Source: CAYNLK01 sp964398055
Lineage (GTDB): Bacteria; Chloroflexota; Anaerolineae; 4572-78; J111
NCBI GenBank assembly: GCA_964398055.1
Contig: CAYNLK010000052.1
Coordinates: forward strand, 1-42,594
Reading direction: 5' to 3'
Length of the DNA stretch: 42,594 nt
The translations under genes and the position numbers were made by a program. The notes under the pieces were generated by a model. It made no database searches. It was not told the origin of the DNA and worked only from the letters and a program-made list of their open reading frames with translations. Positions 15,899 to 24,500 of this stretch are shown one piece after another. How positions within the stretch are numbered: the first letter of the stretch is position 1; every line of letters starts with the position of its first letter.

Positions 15899-18673
15899 CT
15901 ACTCACCCAAACAAGCCCACGGTAGAGGACCGGCCTGGCCATAATTCACGCTGAGCAGGATGATGTCGAAGATATCGACTTCCTGGTCGCGATTGATATC
16001 GGCCGGAATGTCTGGCCCAACCAGGCCGAAGTTGGCCCCAATTTCGGTGGCGTCGGCAATGTCAACCAGATCGTCGCCGTTGATATCGCCGCTCACCAGG
16101 GAGACGGGACTCAGCCCGGTTAGCGGGGCGGCAATCGTTGGGGCGGTGCAGACGGCCGACAGAAAACCGGCCGCGTCAGCCGTAATGGCTTCCTTTGGAC
16201 CCGGCGGAACATCCGCCAGGGTGAAACTGCCGTCGGCATCGGTGGTGGCAGTTTCGCCGCCAGCCTCCACCGTTACCGTGGCCCCTGACCAGTCGTTACC
16301 GGCCCGGCCCGGCAGGATGACCTGCCCCAGGATGATCACCACAATCGGCTCAGTGGGTTCGGGGGTGGGGGTCTCGGTTGGCTCACCGGTTGGTTCGGGG
16401 GTCGGTGTGCCAGTCGGCTCCTCGGTTGGCTCAGGGGTGGGGGTGCCGGTCGGTTCCTCGGTTGGCTCAGGCGTCGGTGTGCCGGTCGGCTCCTCGGTTG
16501 GCTCAGGCGTCGGGGTGCCGGTTGGTTCCTCGGTTGGCTCAGGCGTCGGCGTGCCGGTCGGTTCTTCGGTTGGTTCGGGGGTGGGCGTGCCGGTTGGTTC
16601 CTCGGTTGGTTCGGGGGTGGGGGTGCCGGTCGGCTCCTCGGTTGGCTCGGGTGTGGGCGCCGCACCGATGGTGACAACGTAACTTTCGCTGGTAATATCA
16701 AACGGAGTCGCCGTTGAGTCGCCGATTTTTTCATTCTCAAAGCTAAAGGTGACCGTACCGGTGGTGTCGGCTGCAGTAGCCTCAAAGGTCAACAGGATCA
16801 CATTACCGCTCAGGCCGGGCACAGCGCCTTGCCGGCTGGCCACAAAAGTGATTTTGCCGGCCACGTTATCGACCTCTTGAATGACCACGAACTCAAAGCT
16901 GGGGTTGGGCTGCAAGTTAGCGACTGAAATGAGCGCCGGGTCGAAGTTGACTTCGAACTGAACGCCATACAGCCCGGGCGTCGGCACGTCCTCGGCCACC
17001 ACGTCGACGCTGAAGGTTTCGCCGGTGTCAACCTCGGCCGGACCGTCAAAGGTCAATACGAGCTGACCAGGGGTTGGAGTCGCAGTTGGGGTTGGGGTTG
17101 GTTCAGGTCCTTCACCTCGATCGGTGAAAATCAGCACCGCCCCGCCACCGGGTTGGCCGCCCTCGGGAAAATCGTTCCAGCAGCGATCGGTCACGTAGAC
17201 CTTGCCGTTGTTGGGGTTGACGGCAATTTCAAAGGGATTTTTCCAATCCAAATCGTCGCCTATCAGAGGCGGATTGCCGACCACGATTTGCGGCAAGCGC
17301 CAACTAGCGGCTGTCTCACCGGCCAGCACGTTGCCGTCAAAATCAGTGGCGTAAGTGCCGCCTCGCTCCGGGCTGGCGCAGGCAGCTTCGTCGCCATCTT
17401 GATCAACATAAGCAAAGCCGGCGTAAGTGCCCAGCATATGGCCGGCCAGCGAATTGTGGACCAGGCCAACTTCGGCATAATCGCCCACTGCGACATCGAC
17501 GTTGCGCAGCAGCACGTTTTTGGGGTCAACCACCGGAAAGCTGTAAACCAGCAGCCGGTTCGGATTGTCGAAATCAGGCGGGTGGGCATCATTGCGCGGA
17601 TCCTGGGCATAGGTAATGAATATCCGCGGCTCGTCCATCCCGGCCTCTTGCCACAGGCCGATGGCGTGGGGAATACCGGTGGTGCGCGGCCCGTCAACCC
17701 CCTCGAACAGGATCTCCTGCGGCTCGAGGCCATAAGGTTCAATGCTGTTCAGCTTTCTGAACTGGTAGGGGCCGGGGCTAACGGCATTGCGCATGGTCAC
17801 AAAATTGTAACCGTCCAGGGCGTCGGCGATCACAGCTTCAAACGGGCCGTTGCCAAACTGGTTGGCAATGAGCGGCTCCGCTGCAAGAGTTGCGCCATTG
17901 ATCATAATGAGCCGACCATCCCCAATATCGGGGAAATGGACATTGCCAGAGATGGGATTGACCGCCGGGGCAGTGGGCATAAAGGTGCCGGCCGGCTCGA
18001 TGTTGGCGATGACCGTGTTGGTATTGGCGTCGATGACGGAGACCCGGCCATCCCGGAAAGAGCCGACATAAACGTAGTTGCCGGAGATGGCCACGCCCCA
18101 GGGCTCGCGGCCAATGCCGTCCTCGCCGCCGGGGATGGTCTGCAACACTTCATCGGTTTCGCTATCGATGACGGCCACAAAGGGATAGGGTTTGGAGATG
18201 GGACCGGCGGTCGTCACTTCACCCTCAACCACCGGCCCCTGAAAGGCCACGTAAACCTGATTGAGTTGTTCGTGCACGGCCACGCCCTTGGGATGGAAGG
18301 GGTAAACTGCACCCAGGGTGACCTCGGCCTGCTCATCCTGGCCTAAGTCGATCGGGGTGCGTGGGGTGGTGGGATAGTGGCCCTGGCTGGCCCCGCCAAA
18401 GCGCAAGAAGGGCGTGTAACTGCCGGCTGCCAGATCGGTAAAGGTGGCCGGCACGGGCTGGCAGGTGGCTTCGTCGTCCAGGCAAGCTTCCACCCCGGCC
18501 GGGGCGGGACCGTCCTCCGGGTCGTCGCAGTCACCATCGGCGTTTTGATCGTAGCAGGCATTGACCATAATCGAGCCGCCTTCCTGGGCGTAGACCACCC
18601 CAAACGGCAGCATAGCCAGCCATAACAGGGCTGCCATAATGGTTAACCATTTTACAGTAAATGTTTGGTACAT
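15899..18673 (-). CDS. Secreted beta-propeller protein with cohesin-like and dockerin domains
   Basis: A 924-residue exported protein with a signal peptide ending at VVYAQ. In order: a Ca-binding-like start (DQNADGDCDDPEDG, residues 43-56) in an SdrD_B-type repeat; a YVTN/NHL-type propeller to about 520 (PWGVAISGNYVYVGSFRDGR); a cohesin-like domain near 535-675 (VDTGETFSVDVVAED, GLYGVQFEVNFDP); a Pro/Thr/Glu tandem repeat; a carboxypeptidase-regulatory-like beta-domain (ATTDADGSFTLADVPPG); and a C-terminal type I dockerin with two Ca-loop motifs, DINGDDLVDIADA near 859 and DINRDQEVDIFDI near 894. Cohesin and dockerin in one chain could allow self-assembly. TAGGAGGT precedes the ATG at ideal spacing. 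No catalytic domain is present; a role in surface scaffolding is inferred. Confidence 0.82.
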   Translation of the reverse strand: MYQTFTVKWLTIMAALLWLAMLPFGVVYAQEGGSIMVNACYDQNADGDCDDPEDGPAPAGVEACLDDEATCQPVPATFTDLAAGSYTPFLRFGGASQGHYPTTPRTPIDLGQDEQAEVTLGAVYPFHPKGVAVHEQLNQVYVAFQGPVVEGEVTTAGPISKPYPFVAVIDSETDEVLQTIPGGEDGIGREPWGVAISGNYVYVGSFRDGRVSVIDANTNTVIANIEPAGTFMPTAPAVNPISGNVHFPDIGDGRLIMINGATLAAEPLIANQFGNGPFEAVIADALDGYNFVTMRNAVSPGPYQFRKLNSIEPYGLEPQEILFEGVDGPRTTGIPHAIGLWQEAGMDEPRIFITYAQDPRNDAHPPDFDNPNRLLVYSFPVVDPKNVLLRNVDVAVGDYAEVGLVHNSLAGHMLGTYAGFAYVDQDGDEAACASPERGGTYATDFDGNVLAGETAASWRLPQIVVGNPPLIGDDLDWKNPFEIAVNPNNGKVYVTDRCWNDFPEGGQPGGGAVLIFTDRGEGPEPTPTPTATPTPGQLVLTFDGPAEVDTGETFSVDVVAEDVPTPGLYGVQFEVNFDPALISVANLQPNPSFEFVVIQEVDNVAGKITFVASRQGAVPGLSGNVILLTFEATAADTTGTVTFSFENEKIGDSTATPFDITSESYVVTIGAAPTPEPTEEPTGTPTPEPTEEPTGTPTPEPTEEPTGTPTPEPTEEPTGTPTPEPTEEPTGTPTPEPTEEPTGTPTPEPTEEPTGTPTPEPTGEPTETPTPEPTEPIVVIILGQVILPGRAGNDWSGATVTVEAGGETATTDADGSFTLADVPPGPKEAITADAAGFLSAVCTAPTIAAPLTGLSPVSLVSGDINGDDLVDIADATEIGANFGLVGPDIPADINRDQEVDIFDIILLSVNYGQAGPLPWACLGE
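16349..16661 (-). repeat. 36-bp tandem repeat coding a PT-rich linker
   Basis: Seven near-identical 36-bp units encode TPEPTEEPTGTP, followed by one variant (GEPTETP) and a partial unit. Units differ mainly at third positions, so the protein repeat is kept while the DNA drifts. It forms the extended linker between the cohesin-like and regulatory domains and may vary in copy number. Confidence 0.9.
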
Positions 18674-19303
18674 CTTTAATACCTCCTAAATGAATTCTTG
18701 TATGTCTCTTTTATTGACAGCATATTGACCAATTCTTCATTCACCACCCCCGGCAATTGAGAATTCAAAACTGTGTTGGGGCGGACTGCGGCCCGTCAAT
18801 GTATGGGTGTAAATCCGGTAATCAGCTCTCACGCGGCCAACACCTGCTTTTTACAAAGAAAAACGCCCCCTGCGAGTGCCGTATCCTGGCAAAAAAGACG
18901 GCAACAGGGGGCGTCGGACGGCTTATCCAGTTCAGCGGCAAGCGGAGAGTGAGAATGCTCGCTTCACGCTCTACGCCCCATGCTTTACGGCAAAACGCGT
19001 CGTCAAACGACCCATAACGCAGATCAAGATTTTGAAAGTACAGTCTATTGTAAATGGCCCAACCCTTTAAGGTTGTCGCTGTTATCACTTTAACACTTGG
19101 CCCAGACTCTATCAACGATAGCAGCACTGATATTTTCTCCATAAAAACCACCACCCATTTATCAGTGCTAACACGGAGAGAACCGCGGCTTTTTGTATTG
19201 GGTGTCTGGGAAATCGGGCCAGCTTTTGCCTTTTAAGCTGATTCGAGGTATTTTTTCCGCAGCAATTACTTAAAAACTGGCGATGCCGTAAAGGAGAGCA
19301 GCT
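18674..19303. other. 630-bp intergenic region between divergent genes
   Basis: No convincing protein-coding gene. It holds a minus-strand terminator-like hairpin at 18858-18914, a short CACGCTCTACGCC-type repeat at 18958-18990, and AT-rich DNA towards the aminomutase gene. A 110-codon minus-strand frame (18822-19154) has no family resemblance and crosses the hairpin, so I do not call it. No lysine-riboswitch core was recognised upstream of the aminomutase. Confidence 0.5.
18858..18914 (-). terminator. Orphan terminator-like hairpin
   Basis: ACGCCCCCTG (18863-18872) pairs with CAGGGGGCGT (18905-18914), reinforced by GCCGT/ACGGC inside. On the minus strand the stem is followed by TTTTCTTTG. 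No minus-strand gene is recognised upstream, so it could end a small RNA starting between 18.9 and 19.3 kb. Confidence 0.55.
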
Positions 19304-20692
19304 ATGGCCAAATTGACGCGAACCTGGATCGAGGGCTCGACCCCTCGCCCCCCCATCTGGGCCGATGTGCCCGATGAAAAATGGACTGACTGGCGCTGGC
19401 AGTTGAGCCACCGGGTCAATGAGTTGGAAGTGCTGGAAACTTTTGTCAACCTGACCGAGGAGGAAATTGAAGGCGTTTCGGCGCCTGATAAATTCCGGTT
19501 GGATATCACGCCTTACTTTGCCAGCCTGATCGATCCCGACGACCCGCTCTGCCCGGTCCGGCAACAGGTCATTCCCAAAGGCCGCGAGTTAAAGGCTTTT
19601 GACAGCATGATGGAAGACAGCCTGGCGGAAGACCGCCATAGCCCGGTGCCGGGACTGGTTCATCGCTACCCCGACCGGGTGCTGATGCTGGTAACCACCC
19701 AGTGCGCCAGTTACTGCCGTTACTGCACCCGCAGCCGCATTGTCGGCGATGCCGCGGCCACCTTTAGCAAAGCCGAATTCGAGATGCAGCTCGATTACCT
19801 GCGCCGGACGCCCCAGGTGCGCGACGTGCTGCTCTCCGGCGGCGACCCGCTGACATTGGCCCCCCGGCTGCTGGATTATCTCCTGGGCGAGCTTTACAAA
19901 ATCGAGCACCTGGAGGTGCTGCGCATCGGCAGCCGGGTGCCGGTATTTCTGCCCCAACGTGTCACCGACGAGCTGTGCGAAACCCTGGCCAAATACCACC
20001 CGCTGTGGCTCAATATCCACGTCAACCATCCCAAGGAGATCACCCCGGAGCTATATCGGGCCTGCGACAGGCTCAGCCGGGCCGGGGTGCCGCTGGGCAA
20101 CCAGGCCGTGCTGCTGGCCGGCGTCAATGATTCGGTCCATATCCAGCGGGAACTGGTGCAGCAGTTGATCCAGATGCGGGTGCGGCCCTACTACCTGTAC
20201 CAGTGCGACCTGGTGGAGGGGGCCGGCCACTTCCGCACCACCGTCAACAAAGGCATCGAGATCATCGAGGGGCTGCGCGGCCATACCTCCGGCTTTGCCG
20301 TGCCGCAGTTCATTGTCGACGCGCCGGGCGGCGGCGGCAAGATTCCAGTCTCGCCCAATTACGTGTTGTCGCAAGCGCCGGGCAAGGTGGTACTGCGCAA
20401 CTTTGAAGGTTTTATTACCACTTACGCCGAACCGCTGGATTACGACCCGACCATCATCAAACGGTGGGAGGCCAAAGTGGAGAAGCGGCCCGAGCCGGGC
20501 CAGGAGGGTGTGCTTAAGCTGCTGGAAGGCGAGGAGATGTTCATCAAGCCCGAAGGGTTCGACCAAATCCACGCCCGCGGCGCTCAGGAGCATCGCCTGA
20601 ATGTGGACGCCGGCAAATGGGTGCCCTTCCACGCCGGGGATGGCCAAGCCGCTATGCCCGTTGCGCCTAAAGAAGAGCAAGAAGCCGGGTGA
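19304..20692 (+). CDS. kamA: Lysine 2,3-aminomutase (radical SAM, KamA family)
   Basis: A 462-residue radical-SAM, PLP-dependent enzyme that interconverts L-lysine and L-beta-lysine (EC 5.4.3.2). The CxxxCxxC cluster motif is C134-ASY-C138-RY-C141. The lysine-binding aspartates appear in YQCDLVEG and VDAPGGGGK, and the latter lysine is the PLP-binding position; glutamate 2,3-aminomutases differ at the two aspartates, so the lysine type is favoured. The length is slightly above the usual 415-440 because of a C-terminal tail. AAAGGAGAG precedes the ATG. No beta-lysine acetyltransferase (AblB) or lysine-fermentation gene is adjacent. The product could be an osmolyte precursor or serve catabolism, which is undecided. 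Confidence 0.93.
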   Translation: MAKLTRTWIEGSTPRPPIWADVPDEKWTDWRWQLSHRVNELEVLETFVNLTEEEIEGVSAPDKFRLDITPYFASLIDPDDPLCPVRQQVIPKGRELKAFDSMMEDSLAEDRHSPVPGLVHRYPDRVLMLVTTQCASYCRYCTRSRIVGDAAATFSKAEFEMQLDYLRRTPQVRDVLLSGGDPLTLAPRLLDYLLGELYKIEHLEVLRIGSRVPVFLPQRVTDELCETLAKYHPLWLNIHVNHPKEITPELYRACDRLSRAGVPLGNQAVLLAGVNDSVHIQRELVQQLIQMRVRPYYLYQCDLVEGAGHFRTTVNKGIEIIEGLRGHTSGFAVPQFIVDAPGGGGKIPVSPNYVLSQAPGKVVLRNFEGFITTYAEPLDYDPTIIKRWEAKVEKRPEPGQEGVLKLLEGEEMFIKPEGFDQIHARGAQEHRLNVDAGKWVPFHAGDGQAAMPVAPKEEQEAG

Positions 20693-20713
20693 CTCCGGGT
20701 AACTGCCCGGAGT
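20692..20713 (+). terminator. Hairpin at the aminomutase stop
   Basis: ACTCCGGG and CCCGGAGT pair across a 6-base loop, starting at the last base of the TGA stop. There is no T-tract, so it may act as an mRNA 3'-end stabiliser. Its stem shares the ACTCCGGG core with the palindrome at 5408-5436. Confidence 0.5.
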
Positions 20714-20726
20714 AGGAGCAACTTGT

Positions 20727-20809
20727 CTCTCGTTCCCAAACTCAGTGTGGAAACGAGAGCAAAAATTATCTCACGCAACTCGTTCCCACGTAGCGCGTGG
20801 GAACGAGTT
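20727..20809. repeat. Two CTCGTTCCCA-type palindromes
   Basis: An imperfect palindrome (CTCTCGTTCC, 20727-20736, with GGAAACGAGAG, 20749-20759) is followed by a perfect one: AACTCGTTCCCACG (20777-20790) and CGTGGGAACGAGTT (20796-20809), a 14-bp stem with a 5-base loop. They share the CTCGTTCCCA core, a dispersed REP-like palindrome type seen in many bacterial genomes. Confidence 0.75.
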
Positions 20810-20813
20810 AATA

Positions 20814-20847
20814 AACCGGCCCGCAGCGACCCTGCGGGTCGGTTTTT
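20814..20847 (+). terminator. Rho-independent terminator
   Basis: CCCGCAG and CTGCGGG form a GC-rich stem extended by flanking CCGG/TCGG pairs, with a short loop and a following TTTTT. It ends plus-strand transcription from the aminomutase gene. Confidence 0.75.
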
Positions 20848-20883
20848 GGGGTTGACTCATTCCTGCCAGACCTATCTGATCCG

Positions 20884-21100
20884 TTATTCGGCGGTTGCAG
20901 GCAAAGCGTATTTCTTCAGTTCCTCCAGCGAGACAAACTCCAACGTCGAGATATGGGTCGCCTCCAGATCGACCGGGGGGGCAACGCCGGCCGCCAACGC
21001 CTCGAGCCAGCGGGTGACGCACAAACACCACTTGTCGCCCGGTTTCAGGCCGGGGAAGCCGAACATCGGCATAGGGGTGATCAGGTGGCCCCGAATTTGA
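20884..21100 (-). pseudogene. DUF2237 C-terminal remnant
   Basis: About 70 residues match the conserved C-terminal half of DUF2237 proteins: PMPMFGFPGLKPGDKWCLC, then VTRWLEALAAGVAPPVDLEA and EFVSLEELKKYA. The family is normally about 120-130 residues and starts with a cysteine-rich segment (GCCNTG-type) that is absent here. The frame stays open to 21210, but residues upstream of the match do not look like the family, so the N-terminal half was replaced or lost. The family's function is unknown. A fused product is possible but no ribosome-binding site is evident. Confidence 0.65.
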
Positions 21101-21210
21101 CAAATTTCTCTTTGTCTTAAGTTTTCACGACTACCGGCAACGATTGTTCCAGGTCGATCTATAAAGACAGCCGGTGTTTCGCCAACAGTTGATGGCAATT
21201 TACACCCCAA

Positions 21211-21538
21211 CAGGCGCCTTAGCTTGGTTTCTTGACCCCCAAAGTCGCATCTTCATCGTAGAGTAAACGTAGGTTCGAAATTTGGATTATGTTGTATAAT
21301 CAAACCGTAAAAAATAAGCGTCCGCTGCTGCATCCACCCAAATCTTAAACGAAATAACCGCCTCTGCCAGGTTTCATCTCACCCCTGGCGACTTCGTCCC
21401 CAACACCGACGCTACAACTCAATACGACCAACCGCTCCTAAATCCACGTTGAATGAGCTTATTTCGGCGGTCCGCCGGCGGCGGTCCGCTGCAATCGCTG
21501 TGTAACTACTATTGTTGCGATAGTTTCAGGGAGTTAAT
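21211..21538. other. 328-bp intergenic region upstream of the giant gene pair
   Basis: No gene seen. TATAAT occurs at about 21295 without a good minus-35 partner. Near the 3' end CGGCGG-T-CCGCCG (21465-21477) forms a compact hairpin, and GGCGGTCCGC is repeated about 15 bases later. The giant gene starts 60 bases beyond. Confidence 0.4.
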
Positions 21539-24500
21539 ATGGCTATGGACCGTGAAGCTCTTTTGGAAAATTTTGGCCGATTTGTCGCCCAACTAAAGCC
21601 GGAGGAGCTGGATCAAACCGCCTTCCTGGACGACCTGCGCAAATTGGCGGATTCGCTGGCGCTGGAGGATTTGGCGGCTTTGGCTGATCCCAAGTTCTCA
21701 TTCGAGCAGACCGGCTGGGCCACCGCCCCCTCGCTGGACGAGAAACGCCGGCGACAGCTGCAGGCCCTGGCCCAAAAAATGGAGCGGGCTGCCGAACCGG
21801 CCTACCGGCTCTTCCGGCGAGAAGTGCCGCTGTCTCAAGCGCTCATTACCGGCTCCCAGCCAGATTGGGCCGCCGGCGCCGTCCCGGAGCGCAGCATCGG
21901 TCCCCTGGCCGGCCGGGATGGCCGCCGCTTCTGGATCGACTTCTATCCCGTGACCAGGCTGGTGCCTTTGTATCTGGCGGGCCAGCCGGACCCGGCCCTC
22001 CTATTCTATCTACCCAACGTCAAGCCTGCGCAAACAGCGACTCAACCGGCCAGGAAAGCAATGACCCGCTTTCGCCAGGGCCGTTTCACCCTCCCGGAGA
22101 GCAGCCTGTGGGTGCGGGCCGATTTGTTGGCTGCCGGCGCTCCGCCGCAGAGCTATGTCGGCTTCAAGATCAAGTCGGGCCGGATTGACTTGTCGCAAGA
22201 ACCTCAAGAAGTGCTGGGCAAATTGACTATTCCGGCCGGTGCCACCTGTTCCGTGGCCCTGCAATTAGCCCCGCCCACAACCCCGGACAGTCAGGCAGCC
22301 AAAGATGTCGCTGAAGCCAGGGTGCAGCTCCCCGGCAACGTTTCCTTCCATTTTTCCCGTAAAGAAAAAGGCGTCGACGCGGTCGGCCGGGCCGGCTGGA
22401 CCCTGTACGGCCAGCAGCTCTCTTTTGCCTGGGATAACCGGCAGCAGCCCGTCCACGAGGCCGCCTTGAAAGGGGTGCTCATTCCACTCAACGCCAACGC
22501 CCGGGAATTGACCGTCCGTAAATCCCACTCACCCTTCGCCCAGGTAGCCGGCGGGGCGGCCATCAAGCAGTCCGGCTGGCTCCTGCCCGTGGCGACCATC
22601 GACGTCAACCAGCCGGCCGCAGCGGGAGGTAATGGCGGGTTGGCTGTTCAGGGGAACTCGAGCCTCACCTTGACCTGGCGCGGTTTGCGCGACGGCCCGG
22701 TTTTACTGCCGCAACCCTGGCTTGTGCAGTTTCCGGGGTTGCTGCTCATCATCGATTTGCAGGCCGGCAATTTGTACGCCAATCAGCGTTTCCTGTTGTG
22801 GCAGGATGCGGATTCGGCCTATCGCTCCTCTGTTGAAGTTGAGTATACCGCTTCTTTTCCACTGCTTTACGCCGCCGGCGCCCAGGGCGCCGAGCTGGTG
22901 CTGGCCCAGGTCAACGCCGAGGCCAAGTTGGATCGGCCGGTCGATGCCGGCGGCAATGCCCTGGCGATCCGCTCAAAGAAATCCCTGCTGGTGCTCAGCT
23001 ATACCGAAGCCCTGCAGTTCGTCTATCTCTACGACGACAATATCCTGGTCGATAGTCTGGACCCCAACCAACCGCTGCCCGGCCAGTTGCCCGAACCGAT
23101 GGCCCTGGCCCTGCGCAACGCCTTGTTCACCGCCACGCCGGTCAACGGCTTTTTGCTCTTTGCCGAATTACTCGACGAGGAAATGGTCGATATCGGCAAT
23201 GTGCTGCTGGTTTTTGGCCTGTACGGCTTGCTGCCGACCCTGCCGGATCCGTATGCCGCCAATGTCGGCATCTTTCGTCGCCTGTCGACTCGCAGCCAGG
23301 GCCGGTTGAGCCTGTCGATGCTGCTCTTAAGCCACACCAGTTGGCAGAAATCGGCCAATGAGAGTCCGGATACGGTCGCGACCAATTTCCTGCTGCTGCC
23401 GCTGGGTTCGGCCGGAACGAATTTGCTGACCCCCGCCTTCACCCCCAGCCCGGCTTTCGATCAGGCCGGAACTGCGGCCTCTTCCGCCCGCCTGCGGCCC
23501 CATTGGGAGCAGGAATGGGATCGCCGCTTTCGCCGTTTTTACCAGGAACAGTTCGCCCTGCTAGACGTTTCGACCAACGCCGATTGGCTGGGCGTCAGCC
23601 TGGGCTGGTTCGACCCCGACACCGTGACCGACAATGACTATATTTTTTACAAGGTGTACGGCGCGCAACAGAGCGGCGACCAAAGCCAGAATCTCTTCCC
23701 GCTGCAAGTCCAGGGGCTGGACCTGACTGCCGAAGGGCGTTTTGTGCGGGCCTTTACCGTCCCCCAAAATTCCTGGGAACCCCTGTTCAATCTGACCGCC
23801 CCGCAGGTGGGCGGCGACCCGCCCCTGTTTTTGAACTTCTACCCCAACGACGGTGGCCCGACTCGCCTGTTCAACGACAATCAGGCCCGGGTGCCGATTG
23901 CCCCCCTGCCCAAAGTTGAGGAGCTGCTGGCCTATTTCAACGATGCCGCCACGGGTTTTACCGGCGCCCTGTTTACCCTGCCTTTTGGCCTCAAGGCTTT
24001 TGCCGAGATCAACAAAAACCACGCCTATCTGCCCGACGCCGGGCTGAGGCTGAATCAAGAGAGCTTTCGGGACGGTTCGTTGACCGGGGCCTGGCAGCTT
24101 CAGGTCGATGCGCCGGAACGGACCACCGAGAGTCCGATGTTTGTGGGCGGCACGATCCAGCTTGACAATGTCGTCTTATTAGACGGGACGCCGACCGGCG
24201 CCGGCACCCTGGGCAACAGTGTGGCCGAGATTTTCAACAACGAGTTCTTTACGCTCACCGGCGGCTACGGCGACCGGGGCGTGCCTCTCACCCGGATCGA
24301 CTTTTCCGGTTACGGCAGCAGCACCTTCAGCCGTTGGGAGAATCCCGAGGCCGCTTTTGCCGAGACCAGTCAGGCCCGTTTTGACATTTTTATTGGCCGC
24401 ACGGCCCACGAAGTGATTCAAGTGAAGAGCGTGATCTACCCCTGGGGTATCCGGGTGGTCCGTACCATTGTCATCTTCCGGGCCGGCAGCAGCTACGTCT

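Noticed and set aside
16349..16661. Regular 36-bp repeat resembling a CRISPR array
   Set aside because: Units are contiguous without spacers and encode a PT-rich linker in one frame of a secreted protein.
17153..18346. 397-codon plus-strand frame opposite the propeller protein
   Set aside because: No domain resemblance; the minus-strand protein has a signal peptide, clear domains, strong ribosome-binding site and terminator.
18822..19154. 110-codon minus-strand frame
   Set aside because: No family resemblance, no ribosome-binding site, and it runs through a terminator-like hairpin and repeat DNA.
19018..19303. Lysine riboswitch upstream of the aminomutase
   Set aside because: The region lacks the conserved core segments of that aptamer that I could recognise by eye.
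21101..21210. Upstream part of the DUF2237 frame as a real N-terminus
   Set aside because: The residues do not resemble the family's cysteine-rich start and no ribosome-binding site is seen, so it is treated as unrelated DNA in frame.
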